Positions 8,721-17,686 of a DNA stretch of 64,000 bases are shown here, one piece after another; position 1 is the stretch's first letter, and every line of letters begins with the position of its first letter. Below the pieces are notes generated by a model. It was not told where the DNA came from, ran no database searches, and saw only the letters and a list, made by a program, of their open reading frames with translations. Both the position numbers and the translations under genes were made by a program. This DNA is from Duganella fentianensis (GTDB lineage Bacteria; Pseudomonadota; Gammaproteobacteria; Burkholderiales; Burkholderiaceae_D): contig NZ_WWCL01000003.1 of the NCBI RefSeq assembly GCF_009857835.1, forward strand, positions 744,001 through 808,000, given 5' to 3'.

Positions 8721-11582
8721 GTGTATCTGTTTGTGCGTGACGAGGAACTGGCGCAGTGGCAGGCCGCGCTGGCCGATGCGCAAGGCGCCCAGCGCTGGCC
8801 ATTGCTGGAACTGCTGGCCTGGCATCTGCGCCAGCGCGATCCGCCGCAGGCGCGCCGTCTGTGTGCCGAACTGGCTCCGTTCCTGCCTTTGCTGCCGGCA
8901 GCGCAGGCAGCACTGACGCGCAGCCGCGTGCTGCTGATCGATGCCGAGGCGGAAGGTTTGCACGGACGGCTGAATGCGGCCCAGCTGCTGTGCCTACAGG
9001 CGCAGCAGCAACTGGAACTGGCCAGCGCAGGCTTGCCGCGTGAAGCGGCGCTGGCGTGCGCCGACCTCGAATGGCTGCAGGCTGGCATTGCCATCGACCG
9101 CGGCGACAGCCGTGCGGCAGATCAGGCGCTGGCCCGTGCTGCCGAGGCGGCCCGTAGCGCGGGCGACGCCGTGCGGATCGACGTGATCGATGCCGCCTCG
9201 GGCATCTTCGACACTTTTATAGACTGGCAGGCGGCGCAGCAGCGCTGGGGCCAGCGTTTCAGCACCGACCTGACGGGCGTGGCGCCCACCGCGGCGGGCT
9301 GGATCAGCGATTTTTTCGGAACCTGTGCCTTCCAGCGCAGCGAATACGGGCGCGCCATCGGCCATCTGATGCTGAGCTTCGAGACGGCGCTGGCCACTGG
9401 CCAGATCCGCCGTGCCATCGTGATCGCAACCAATATCGGTAATGCCTTCACCAGTCTGAATGCACACGAGGCTGCGCTGGACTGGATGCAGCGCGGGCTG
9501 GATCTGGCGCGGCCAACCGGCTGGCCACTGAGCATAGGCATGGGCCTGATGCAGACCGCAGAAACCTTGCGCCAGCTGGGGCAGCGCGAAGCCGCGCAGA
9601 CCCTGCTGCGCGAAGCGCTGCACACCCTGCAGGCCTTGTCCGGTTCGCGCGCGTTTGCCGTGGCGCTGGAATATCAGGGCGATCTGGCGCTGGATCTGGG
9701 CCACCATCAGGCCGCACTGGACAGCTTTACCCAGCTGGCGGCGCGCGGCGATGCGCTGCGCCAGTCCGATTTCCGCAGTAGTGCGCGGCGCGGTCAGGCG
9801 CACGCGCTGTCCCATCTGGGGCGTGCCGATGAAGCGCTGGCCGCAGCGCAGGCGGCGCTGCAACTGGCGCGCGAACATGTGGATGCTTCCGCCCAGATTG
9901 CGGCGCTGAATGTGCTGGCCGAAATCCATGCCCAGCATGCGCTGCCGGCACCGGCCAATATGCAGGCCGCCAGTCCGGTGCTGCACTATCTGCTGCTGGC
10001 GCTGGAAGTGGCCGGCACCATCGATGGCTATACGGTTTCCGGTGCGCTGCTCGATGCCATCGCGCGCGAGTACGCAGCAACGGGCAATTACGAAAGGGCT
10101 TATGCGATTTCGCTGCAGGCCGGCGCGGCGCGTGACCAGATCCACAGCCAGCAGGCCACCAACCGTGCCATCGCCATGCAGGTGCAGTACCAGACTGAGC
10201 GCGCGCAGACGGAAGGCGAGCATCACCGCCAGCTGGCTGCTGCAGAAGCCCAGCGCGCCGAAGTGCTGCAGCAGACCAGTGCCACGCTGACCCACCTGAG
10301 CGCCATCGGTCAGGAGATCACGGCCCATCTGGACGCCGCTGCCGTATTCCGTGCGCTGGACCGGCATGTGCATGGCCTGCTCGACGCTACCCATTTCTCC
10401 ATCTTCCTGCTCGAACCCGATGGCGAATGGCTGACCTGCGCCTTCGGTACGGAAGACGGCAATCAGCTGCCGGCCGTACGCGTGGCCCTGTCCGACCCGC
10501 TGGCCAATTCGGCCCGCTGCGTGCGCGAGCGGCGCGAAATACTGGTGGAGCTGGGCGAGGCCGATCTGACGCCTAACCTGATACCGGGCACCTTGCCGAC
10601 GCTCAGCCTGCTGTTCGCCCCGCTGCATGTGGGCGACCGCGTGCTGGGGGTGATGACGGTGCAGTCGCTGCAGGCCGGCGCCTACGGAGAACGCGAACGG
10701 CTGATTTTCCGCACCCTGTGTGCCTATGGTGCGATTGCGCTCGATAATGCGCGCGCCTACCGTCAGGTGGCCGCCACGCTGAAGGCACTGAGCGCGACTC
10801 AGGAACAGCTGCTGGAAAAGAATCTGGAACTGGAAAGGGCCTACAAGGCACTGGAAGAAGTCAGCCTGACCGACCAGCTGACGGGACTGCGCAACCGCCG
10901 CTTCTTCCTGCAGAATGTGGATGCCGATGTGGCGCTCAGCCTGCGCGCGCACGACGCCGGCCAGCACCGCGAGCTGACCATCTGCGACCAGACAGCAGCC
11001 AAGGATCTGGTGTTCTTCATGGTCGATCTGGATCACTTCAAGGAAGTCAACGACCGCTATGGCCATGCGGCCGGCGATTCCATACTGGTGCAGATGCGCG
11101 AGCGTCTGCGCGAAGTATTCCGCGAGTCCGACTATGTGATCCGCTGGGGCGGCGAAGAGTTTCTGGTGCTGGCGCGCGCCACTCACCGCGAGGAAGCCCA
11201 TGTGGTGGCCGAACGCATGCGCCGGGCCGTGGCCGAGCGCGAATTCATCCTGCCCGATGGTGCCACGCTGGCGAAAACCTGTTCGATCGGTTTTGCCTGC
11301 TTCCCCTTCTTGCCCGAGCAGCCACGCTTGCTGTCTTGGTCGCAGGTGGTGGAGCTGGCCGATCAGGGCCTGTACATAGCCAAGCGTTCCGGCCGCAATG
11401 CGTGGGCGGCGTTGTATAGCACCGCGGCCACGCAGAGCGCCGGAGTGTTCCCGCGCCTGATGCAGCAACTGGAACAGGCAGTAACGGCGGGCGAAGTGCG
11501 GCTGGTGACGAATCTGGCCGGTCCGCCTAATCTGGGCGGCGAACGGCGCCGCACCGGCCTGTCGAGTGATCTGGAAATCTAG
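8721..11582 (+). CDS. TPR-GAF-GGDEF diguanylate cyclase
   Basis: About 953 residues from the GTG at 8721, chosen because AAAGGAA lies 8 bases upstream; an in-frame ATG at 8650 would add 24 residues. The N-terminal ~450 residues are helical TPR-like repeats, then a coiled coil (about 480-540), a GAF domain (about 550-690), a short coiled coil and a GGDEF domain. The active site is GGEEF and an RESD motif lies five residues before it, the classical inhibitory c-di-GMP I-site, so an active, feedback-controlled cyclase is predicted. No membrane segment: a cytoplasmic sensor, possibly responding to a protein partner through TPRs. Confidence 0.9.
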   Translation: MYLFVRDEELAQWQAALADAQGAQRWPLLELLAWHLRQRDPPQARRLCAELAPFLPLLPAAQAALTRSRVLLIDAEAEGLHGRLNAAQLLCLQAQQQLELASAGLPREAALACADLEWLQAGIAIDRGDSRAADQALARAAEAARSAGDAVRIDVIDAASGIFDTFIDWQAAQQRWGQRFSTDLTGVAPTAAGWISDFFGTCAFQRSEYGRAIGHLMLSFETALATGQIRRAIVIATNIGNAFTSLNAHEAALDWMQRGLDLARPTGWPLSIGMGLMQTAETLRQLGQREAAQTLLREALHTLQALSGSRAFAVALEYQGDLALDLGHHQAALDSFTQLAARGDALRQSDFRSSARRGQAHALSHLGRADEALAAAQAALQLAREHVDASAQIAALNVLAEIHAQHALPAPANMQAASPVLHYLLLALEVAGTIDGYTVSGALLDAIAREYAATGNYERAYAISLQAGAARDQIHSQQATNRAIAMQVQYQTERAQTEGEHHRQLAAAEAQRAEVLQQTSATLTHLSAIGQEITAHLDAAAVFRALDRHVHGLLDATHFSIFLLEPDGEWLTCAFGTEDGNQLPAVRVALSDPLANSARCVRERREILVELGEADLTPNLIPGTLPTLSLLFAPLHVGDRVLGVMTVQSLQAGAYGERERLIFRTLCAYGAIALDNARAYRQVAATLKALSATQEQLLEKNLELERAYKALEEVSLTDQLTGLRNRRFFLQNVDADVALSLRAHDAGQHRELTICDQTAAKDLVFFMVDLDHFKEVNDRYGHAAGDSILVQMRERLREVFRESDYVIRWGGEEFLVLARATHREEAHVVAERMRRAVAEREFILPDGATLAKTCSIGFACFPFLPEQPRLLSWSQVVELADQGLYIAKRSGRNAWAALYSTAATQSAGVFPRLMQQLEQAVTAGEVRLVTNLAGPPNLGGERRRTGLSSDLEI

Positions 11583-11620
11583 CCGGCCTGCGGGCCGCAA
11601 CTCAAGCTGTCTACTGCACC

Positions 11621-12184
11621 ATGACTGAAAATCTTACCCGCTGCCGCTGGGCCAATCCGGCCAATCCCCTGTATCTGGCCTATCACGACGAGGAGTGGGG
11701 CGTACCCTGCCACGACGAGCTGCGCCTGTTCGAGATGCTGAATCTGGAAGGCGCGCAGGCGGGGCTGAGCTGGGAAACCATATTGAACAAGCGCGCCAGC
11801 TACCGCGCGGCCTTCGACCAGTGGGATGCCGAAAAAATCGCCGCCTACGATGCCGACAAGGTGGCGCAACTGCTGGCCAATCCCGGCATCGTGCGCAACC
11901 GCCTGAAGGTGGCGGCGGCCATCACCAATGCGCAGGCCTATCTGCGCCTGCGCGCCAGCGGCACCACGCTCGATGCCTGGCTGTGGGCCTATGTCGGCGG
12001 CCAGCCGTTGGCGCCGGAGGCTGGCCCCCGGCCCGCCAGGACGGCGCTGTCGGACCGGATCTCCAAAGACCTGTCCAAGCTCGGTTTCAAGTTCGTCGGC
12101 TCCACCATCGTGTATGCCTACATGCAGGGCATAGGCATGGTGAACGACCATGACCCGGCCTGTTTCTGCCGCCAGCAGCGATGA
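11621..12184 (+). CDS. tag: DNA-3-methyladenine glycosylase I
   Basis: 187 residues, the size of E. coli Tag. Visible features: N-terminal RCRWAN with a zinc-ligand Cys, YHDEEWGVPCHD with a zinc-ligand His and the substrate-pocket Glu/Trp, QAGLSWETIL, the helix-hairpin region LLANPGIVRNRLK, and the C-terminal HDPACFC bearing the last His/Cys zinc ligands. It excises 3-methyladenine from alkylated DNA in base-excision repair. The stop overlaps the start of mnmC by four bases, so the two are translationally coupled. Confidence 0.95.
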   Translation: MTENLTRCRWANPANPLYLAYHDEEWGVPCHDELRLFEMLNLEGAQAGLSWETILNKRASYRAAFDQWDAEKIAAYDADKVAQLLANPGIVRNRLKVAAAITNAQAYLRLRASGTTLDAWLWAYVGGQPLAPEAGPRPARTALSDRISKDLSKLGFKFVGSTIVYAYMQGIGMVNDHDPACFCRQQR

Positions 12185-13917
12185 GCAACGTGACGACGGC
12201 CAGCCCTCGGGTCATCCTTGATACAGCGTTTGAAGACGGCAGCCGCTTCATGGCCGCGTGGCGCGGGCAGGCGCCGCAGGCCATGCTGTTCTATCTGGCG
12301 CTGACGCCGCAGCTGGCGCCGGCCGAGAGTATCGGCGACGCCCAGCTGCGCGCGCTGTGGCCTTTGAATCTGCCGGGCTTTCACCGCATCGTGCTCGATG
12401 ACGGTAGGGTGACGCTGGATCTGCTGGTCGGCGCGGCCGAGGATGTGCTGCCGGAGATCGAAGCGCGGGTAGACCAGATTTATCTGCGCGCCGGGCTGGC
12501 CCCCATGCTGACGCGCCAACTGGCACGGCTGGCGCAACCGGAAGCCGAGCTGCTGGCCGAGGCACCCGATGAAGCCATGAAGCTGGCGCTGCGCAAGCAG
12601 GGCTTTGTCGAGCAGCCGGTGCCGGCCGAGAAGGTGTCCAGCCAGAGCGGCATGGCTGGTGCAGTCTATCGGGCGCTGTACCAGAGCCGCAAGCCGCGCC
12701 GGCCCGCGCCGCCCCTGCCTGCCGTGCGGCAGGCCATCGTGATCGGCGCCGGTATAGCCGGGGCTTCGGCCAGCCACCGTCTGTGCGCAGCGGGCTGGCA
12801 GGTCACGCTGATCGAACGCCATGGCGCGCCGGGACAGGAAGCGTCGGGCAATGTGGCCGGCATCTTCATGCCGCTGCTGTCCAAGGACGACAATATTCCC
12901 ACCCGCCTGACGCGCGCCGCCTTCCTGTTTGGCCTGCGCGAGTGGCAGCGCCTGGGCGGCGTAGGCCAGGTGTTCGAAGGGGCCAGCTGCGGCGTGCTGC
13001 AACTGGCGCGCGATGCCGGCCACGCGCAGGTTCAGCAGGATGTGGTGGCAACATGGAACTACCCGCAGCAATACGTGCGCTGGCTCGATGCGCCCGCTGC
13101 CTCCGCTCTGCTGGGCGGGCCTACGCCGCATGGCGGCTGGCTGTTCGGGCAGGGCGGCTGGGCGCGGCCTGCATCGCTGTGTGCGGCCTTGCTGGCCGCC
13201 TGCGGCAGCCGTCTGCAGCAGCGCTTTCACCACGAAGCGCTGCGGCTTGAGCGCCATGGCGAAAACTGGCAGGTGTTCGATGCCAGTGGTGCCATGCTGG
13301 CCGAAGCGCCTGTGGTCATCCTTGCCAACGGAGCCGGTGCGGTGGATATTGCGCAGGCGGCGCAGTTGCCGCTGGCCCGTCTGCGCGGGCAGGTCACCCA
13401 TCTGCCACAGGAACTGGGGCCGCGCCTGGCGCTGGCGGTCTGCCGCGAAGCTTACGTTACGCCGCCCAATCAGGGCGTGATCTGCGCCGGTGCGACCTAT
13501 AGCAGCGATGATGACAGGGCGCTGCGCGCCAGCTGCCAGCAGGAGAATCTGGCCCGTCTGGCCGAAATTATTCCGGGTGAGGCAGTAGCAGCGCTGGCGG
13601 CCACTGCACCGCTGGCAGGACGGGTAGGCTTCCGCTGCGCGGCGCCGGACCGGCTGCCGCTGGTGGGGCCGCTGCCCGATTACAGTAGCGGCGGGCGGCT
13701 CGAAAGGCTGCGCGACATGCCTGTGCATGCGGGCTTGTATAGCCTGCTCGGCTATGCTTCGCGCGGCATCATCTGGTCCACGCTGATGGCGGAGCTGCTG
13801 GTGTCGCAGCTGGAACAGCGCCCCATGCCGCTGGAGGCCACGCTGGTCGATGCGCTGGTGCCGGGGCGCTTCCTGCTCAAGCAGCGGCGCCGCGCCGTGC
13901 CGGCGGAAGACGAGTAG
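12181..13917 (+). CDS. mnmC: MnmC-like tRNA modification enzyme with degenerate methyltransferase half
   Basis: 578 residues against 668 in E. coli MnmC. The C-terminal FAD oxidoreductase is intact: GAGIAG dinucleotide motif at 189-194, ASGNVAGIFMPLLSKDDN, and a C-terminal LLGYASRGIIWSTLMAELL. This half converts cmnm5s2U34 to nm5s2U34. The N-terminal ~175 residues align with the methyltransferase half (LPGFHRIVLDDGRVTLDLLVG is conserved), but the first ~65 residues are missing, the glycine-rich SAM loop expected as GFGxGLNF reads AFEDGSRF, and the expected DGFAP reads RAGLAP. Methyl transfer (nm5 to mnm5) is therefore probably lost or done by another protein. Confidence 0.85.
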   Translation: MSNVTTASPRVILDTAFEDGSRFMAAWRGQAPQAMLFYLALTPQLAPAESIGDAQLRALWPLNLPGFHRIVLDDGRVTLDLLVGAAEDVLPEIEARVDQIYLRAGLAPMLTRQLARLAQPEAELLAEAPDEAMKLALRKQGFVEQPVPAEKVSSQSGMAGAVYRALYQSRKPRRPAPPLPAVRQAIVIGAGIAGASASHRLCAAGWQVTLIERHGAPGQEASGNVAGIFMPLLSKDDNIPTRLTRAAFLFGLREWQRLGGVGQVFEGASCGVLQLARDAGHAQVQQDVVATWNYPQQYVRWLDAPAASALLGGPTPHGGWLFGQGGWARPASLCAALLAACGSRLQQRFHHEALRLERHGENWQVFDASGAMLAEAPVVILANGAGAVDIAQAAQLPLARLRGQVTHLPQELGPRLALAVCREAYVTPPNQGVICAGATYSSDDDRALRASCQQENLARLAEIIPGEAVAALAATAPLAGRVGFRCAAPDRLPLVGPLPDYSSGGRLERLRDMPVHAGLYSLLGYASRGIIWSTLMAELLVSQLEQRPMPLEATLVDALVPGRFLLKQRRRAVPAEDE

Positions 13918-13989
13918 GCGCCGGATTCCTGCCGCAAGCAGCGTTGCGCCAGCGCATATGCCGTGCTGGTGGCGGCATACGCTAGCAGC

Positions 13990-13995
13990 TATAAT
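13990..13995 (+). promoter_or_regulatory. -10 box before histidine kinase gene
   Basis: A perfect TATAAT at 13990-13995 lies 64 bases before the kinase ATG (14059). The only -35 candidate at 17-bp spacing is TGGTGG (13967-13972), which is poor. A good TGGAGG Shine-Dalgarno lies at 14045-14050. Confidence 0.5.
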
Positions 13996-14058
13996 CAGAA
14001 CGCTGGCTGCAGCCAGCGCTCTTTTCCTTGTACCGCGCCGTCCATGGAGGCACTGACG

Positions 14059-14802
14059 ATGGATGAACACGAAGCGCCGCAGTATCAGGGTTCGCCGGAA
14101 CTGTATATGTTTCTGGCTTCCACTGCGCACGATATGAAAAACTCCATCAGCGTCCTGAGTGGCACGCTGGAGAACCTGCTGGCGGGCGCCATGGCCGATG
14201 CTGGCAGCACGCGCGAGCAATCCCATCCCGATTACGCCCAGCTAGGGCAGATGCTGTACCAGACCAAGCGCCTCAACGACAACCTGATGCAGCTGCTGGC
14301 CCTGTACAAGGACGTGGGCAAGCCCGGTTATCCTTTCGAGCCGGTGGCCAACAGCATGGCGGAACTGGTGCAGCAGGTGGCCAGCCAGGCGCGCATCCTG
14401 CTGCAGTCGCGCGGCATCACGCTGGAACTCGATTATCCCGAGCACGCCCTGTGGACGCTGGATGAAGACCTGATCATCGGTGTGCTGGTACACGCCATTA
14501 ACAACGCCATACGCTATACGCGCGACCGGCTGCGGCTGGCCATACGCATCGATGGCGACTACCTCGAAATCCGGGTGGAAGATAACGGCACGGGCTTCCC
14601 TGCCGTGATGCTGGAGGCGGGTGCCAGCGCCATGAACAATCAGCGCAGCGCCGTCAATTTCCTCAATAACAGCAGTGGTCTGGGGCTGTACTTTTCCAGC
14701 GAGGTGGCGAAGATGCACAGGCATCGGCAGCGCCACGGCAGCATCGCGCTGGAAAATGGCGGCACACTGGGCGGCGGCTGCTTCGTACTGCGACTGCCAT
14801 GA
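14059..14802 (+). CDS. soluble histidine kinase without sensor domain
   Basis: 247 residues from the ATG with TGGAGG eight bases upstream. The phospho-acceptor H-box is at the very start (H24 in STAHDMKNSIS), followed by dimerisation helices and a HATPase domain with an N-box (NNAIRYTR), G1 (EDNGTGFP) and G2 (SGLGLYFS). There is no transmembrane, PAS or GAF sensor, so the signal must come from a partner protein. Its stop overlaps the start of the REC-TPR gene (ATGA), making that protein the obvious phospho-partner. Confidence 0.88.
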   Translation: MDEHEAPQYQGSPELYMFLASTAHDMKNSISVLSGTLENLLAGAMADAGSTREQSHPDYAQLGQMLYQTKRLNDNLMQLLALYKDVGKPGYPFEPVANSMAELVQQVASQARILLQSRGITLELDYPEHALWTLDEDLIIGVLVHAINNAIRYTRDRLRLAIRIDGDYLEIRVEDNGTGFPAVMLEAGASAMNNQRSAVNFLNNSSGLGLYFSSEVAKMHRHRQRHGSIALENGGTLGGGCFVLRLP

Positions 14803-16499
14803 CGCCCCATCAGCTGGTTGCCACCAATGACGTAGACTGGGCAGAGAAGCGCTATCTGCTGGTGGATGATTTCGTCGGTATCCGCCAGCTGCTGCGCGAG
14901 TCGCTGCGCAACCTCGGCGCCAAACACATCGACCAGGCAGCCAGCGGCGGCGAAGCCATGGTCCTGCTGGGCAAGCACCGCTACGACGTGGTGCTGTGCG
15001 ATTACAACCTCGGCGATGGCAAGAATGGCCAGCAGGTGCTGGAAGAAGCCCGTCTGCGCAATCTGCTGATGCCGAGCAGCGTGTGGCTGATGGTGTCGGC
15101 CGAAAAAAGCGTGGAATCGGTGATGGGGGCGGCCGAGCACCAGCCCGATGCCTACATCATCAAGCCGATTACGGAAGGCGTGCTGCTGACCCGATTGAAC
15201 CGGGTATGGAACAAGAAGCAGATTTTCAAGGAAATCGATCACGCCTATGCGGACAAGGATTTCCTGCGCGCGGCCAAGCTGTGCGACGAGCAGATCGCCA
15301 GCAACCCGCTGCACGAAATCGAACTGCTGCGCATGAAGGCCACGCTGCTGCTGAAGAGCGGCGAGCCGGAGAAGGCCCGCCGCGTCTACGAAAAAGTGCT
15401 GGAAGAACGCGACTACAACTGGGCGCGCTGCGGGCTGGCCAAGATCATGATGAACAATGGCGAGGTAGCGGCTTCGCAGGCGATGTTCCAGTCGGTGATC
15501 ACGGCCAACCGCTTCTACATCGATGCCTATGACCAGCTGGCGTCCTCCCATCTGCTGCAGGGGAATATCGAAGAAGCCTTCGGCGTGCTGGAAAAGGCCA
15601 CCAAGATGTCGCCCAACTCCGTGCTGCGCCAGGTCACCTACGGTCATAGTGCGCTCAAGCTGGGGAATATTCCGGTAGCTGAAAAAGCCTTCCGCAAATG
15701 CATAGACATCGGCGAATACTCGGTGCGCAAAACGCCGGAAGCCTTCTTCGGGCTGGCCCGCGTGTGCGGCCAGAAGAACGATATCAAGGAAGCCCAGCGC
15801 CTGCTCAATGCCGCCATCCACCAGTTCGGCGGTGATCAGGTGATCCTGCGCGCCAAGATCACCGAAGGGCTGGTGTACCACGAGAGTGGCGACTACCGGC
15901 GTGCCCGCAAATCGGGCGAAGAGCTGGAGACCATGCTGGCCGATGAGACCAGGCAGCGCCCCGGCACGGACATCTGCATGGAACTGGCCACCCTGCTGTT
16001 TGCCGTGGGCGTGAAGGAGGCCGGCACTTCGCTGCTGTGTTTTGTCGCGCGCAACAACCACGACAACCTGCCCCTGCTCGATCAGGTGCAGGCCATCTTC
16101 GACAAGGCACGCATGGGCGAAGAGGGCGCCGAGTATATCAAGGCGGCGCGCAAGGAAGCCACCGATATGATGAATACCGGCGTACTGCTGTGGAAGACGG
16201 GCAAGCTGGACGAAGCGGTGGAATGGATGCGGGTGGCGCGCAAAGCCCTGCCCAACAATTTGCGCATACTGTTCAATGCAGCGCAGATTCTGATCTCGTA
16301 TATGCAGCAGAATGGTCACGATGCGGCACTGGCCGATGAGGCGGTGACGGTGCTGATGCATGTCGATGCGCTGGCGCCGGGGCAGCAGCGCTTCGCCCAG
16401 CTCATGGAGCAACTGACCCAGCTGGCGCCCATGCAGGGCGTGGTGGCTGCGGCAGCGGCCAGTGAATTCGAGGCGGAGAACGGCCCCCTGCCGGAGTGA
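14799..16499 (+). CDS. REC-TPR response regulator
   Basis: 566 residues: a receiver domain (D23-D24, phospho-acceptor D68 in VLCDYNLGDGKNG, Lys in YIIKPI) followed by about 400 residues of tetratricopeptide-like helices. No DNA-binding, GGDEF or HD domain is present, so output is probably through protein-protein contacts. It is translationally coupled to the preceding histidine kinase. REC-TPR proteins of this length are found in several proteobacteria; a precise function cannot be read from the sequence. Confidence 0.88.
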   Translation: MTPHQLVATNDVDWAEKRYLLVDDFVGIRQLLRESLRNLGAKHIDQAASGGEAMVLLGKHRYDVVLCDYNLGDGKNGQQVLEEARLRNLLMPSSVWLMVSAEKSVESVMGAAEHQPDAYIIKPITEGVLLTRLNRVWNKKQIFKEIDHAYADKDFLRAAKLCDEQIASNPLHEIELLRMKATLLLKSGEPEKARRVYEKVLEERDYNWARCGLAKIMMNNGEVAASQAMFQSVITANRFYIDAYDQLASSHLLQGNIEEAFGVLEKATKMSPNSVLRQVTYGHSALKLGNIPVAEKAFRKCIDIGEYSVRKTPEAFFGLARVCGQKNDIKEAQRLLNAAIHQFGGDQVILRAKITEGLVYHESGDYRRARKSGEELETMLADETRQRPGTDICMELATLLFAVGVKEAGTSLLCFVARNNHDNLPLLDQVQAIFDKARMGEEGAEYIKAARKEATDMMNTGVLLWKTGKLDEAVEWMRVARKALPNNLRILFNAAQILISYMQQNGHDAALADEAVTVLMHVDALAPGQQRFAQLMEQLTQLAPMQGVVAAAAASEFEAENGPLPE

Positions 16500-16627
16500 C
16501 GATAGCGCGCAACAGCGGTGCTGGTGCGCTTGTCCGCAGCAGGTCAAATGATTACACTGAAATGCGGTGCACCCCGTCTGCGGCTTAATCTGCTGTCAAT
16601 ATTGAGGGCATATAAAGGGCATTAACT

Positions 16628-16843
16628 ATGCGCGATATCGCTAAGGAAGTTTATTCGAAAATGAAAGTGGGCAGCGTGGCGTGGATACGCCCCGTCGCTG
16701 CCAAGGGCGATACGCTGGAGACTTTCCAGACTGCCCACGCCGGCGCGCAGGCACTGGAACAGGAAGGCCTGATCGATATCGAAAAAGTGCAGCGTCAGGC
16801 CGATGGCCTGATCGACGCGATCCGCATACAGCGGCTGGCCTGA
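16628..16843 (+). CDS. small conserved-looking hypothetical protein
   Basis: 71 residues beginning MRDIAKEVYSKMKVG, neither hydrophobic nor low-complexity, with predicted helices and a balanced charge. I do not recognise a family. Evidence for coding is the compact complete frame, typical codon bias and a hairpin across its stop codon. It is convergent with phaM, 25 bases apart. Confidence 0.6.
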   Translation: MRDIAKEVYSKMKVGSVAWIRPVAAKGDTLETFQTAHAGAQALEQEGLIDIEKVQRQADGLIDAIRIQRLA

Positions 16844-16859
16844 ATCTGCATCAGGCCAG
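16835..16859. terminator. inverted repeat between convergent genes
   Basis: A perfect 9-bp inverted repeat, CTGGCCTGA (16835-16843) and TCAGGCCAG (16851-16859), contains the stop codon of the small hypothetical gene and lies just beyond the phaM stop. It probably ends transcription in both directions, although T-runs are weak. Confidence 0.5.
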
Positions 16860-16868
16860 ACTCTCCCT

Positions 16869-17570
16869 TTAAACTTTACTGCTGGCCGCTTTCGGCTTGG
16901 CGGCTGCGCGTCTGGTGGCCGGTTTCTTCGCGGCGCCGCTGGCGGCAGGTTTGGTTTTGGCTTTGGCCGGTGCTGCAGCTTTGGCAGCCGGTTTGGTGGC
17001 GGCAGCTGGCACGGTGCTGGCCACGGCCTGTTTGAACTGCTCCTGCAGCATATTCCACCACGCGGCCGGATTGGCCATCGGTGCGGCGCCAGCATCGGCG
17101 CCCGCTGCAGGCTTGCTGGTGCTAGCGCCGGCCGCAGTGCTGGCCTCGGGCGCCGCCTTGGCCGCTTCCGCAGCTTTGGCCGGTTCCTGCGCGGCTGGCT
17201 TGTCCTTGTCGGCATTGCGCGCATGGTGGAAGAAGGCCGACACATAAGGGTTGGCATCGAAGATGGACTTGTCGCTGCTGGCCGGCTGCTGGGCCGCCGA
17301 AGCCAGACTGGCGCCGACGGATTTCAGCGTAGCGATGGTGCCGCGCTGGACTTCCAGCGCCTGTATGCTCCCGCGCAGCATATTCATGTTCACGCTGAGC
17401 CATGCTTCCACGGCTTTCAGGTCACTGATTTTCTTGTCCAGTTCTTCCACGGACAGCGTGGGTGCCGTGAGGCCGGGCACGCTCATGCTGCCCCACAGGT
17501 TTTTAACGAAATCGAGCGTATCGTGCATGACATTGGCGCCGGGGATGTTCGGCATTTGCGGATGGGTCAT
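16869..17570 (-). CDS. phaM: PhaM-type polyhydroxyalkanoate granule-associated protein
   Basis: 233 residues. The N-terminal part (MHDTLDFVKNLWGSM, LSVEELDKKISDLKAVEAWL, then NMNMLRGSIQALEVQR) is the conserved PhaM region. The last ~100 residues are a low-complexity Ala/Lys/Pro tail like histone H1 tails. In Ralstonia, PhaM activates PHB synthase PhaC and ties PHB granules to the nucleoid through such a tail. Here it supports PHB storage in this organism; no phaC is in the window. It is transcribed divergently from the DUF3108 pair. Confidence 0.85.
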   Translation of the reverse strand: MTHPQMPNIPGANVMHDTLDFVKNLWGSMSVPGLTAPTLSVEELDKKISDLKAVEAWLSVNMNMLRGSIQALEVQRGTIATLKSVGASLASAAQQPASSDKSIFDANPYVSAFFHHARNADKDKPAAQEPAKAAEAAKAAPEASTAAGASTSKPAAGADAGAAPMANPAAWWNMLQEQFKQAVASTVPAAATKPAAKAAAPAKAKTKPAASGAAKKPATRRAAAKPKAASSKV

Positions 17571-17686
17571 CGAATTCTCCAGTGGGTTCAGCGTTTAGCG
17601 TAGCAGATTACGGCTGGGCCTTCAAAAGGTTTTGACAACATTTCTACAGGGGCGCGCAGGCGCGCCGAACCAGTTAAACTAGCGCC

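Noticed and set aside
8994..11600. 868-codon antisense frame opposite the TPR-GAF-GGDEF gene
   Set aside because: Low-complexity His/Gln/Arg translation caused by codon bias of the real gene; no recognisable motif or ribosome-binding site.
12118..14226. 702-codon open frame on the minus strand across tag, mnmC and the histidine kinase
   Set aside because: It is a shadow of the GC-rich plus-strand genes: it crosses three well-supported genes and its translation is His/Gln/Arg-rich with no domain.
16942..17110. repeat array in the phaM 3' end
   Set aside because: The repetitiveness is due to the Ala/Lys/Pro codons of the PhaM tail, not to a DNA-level repeat.
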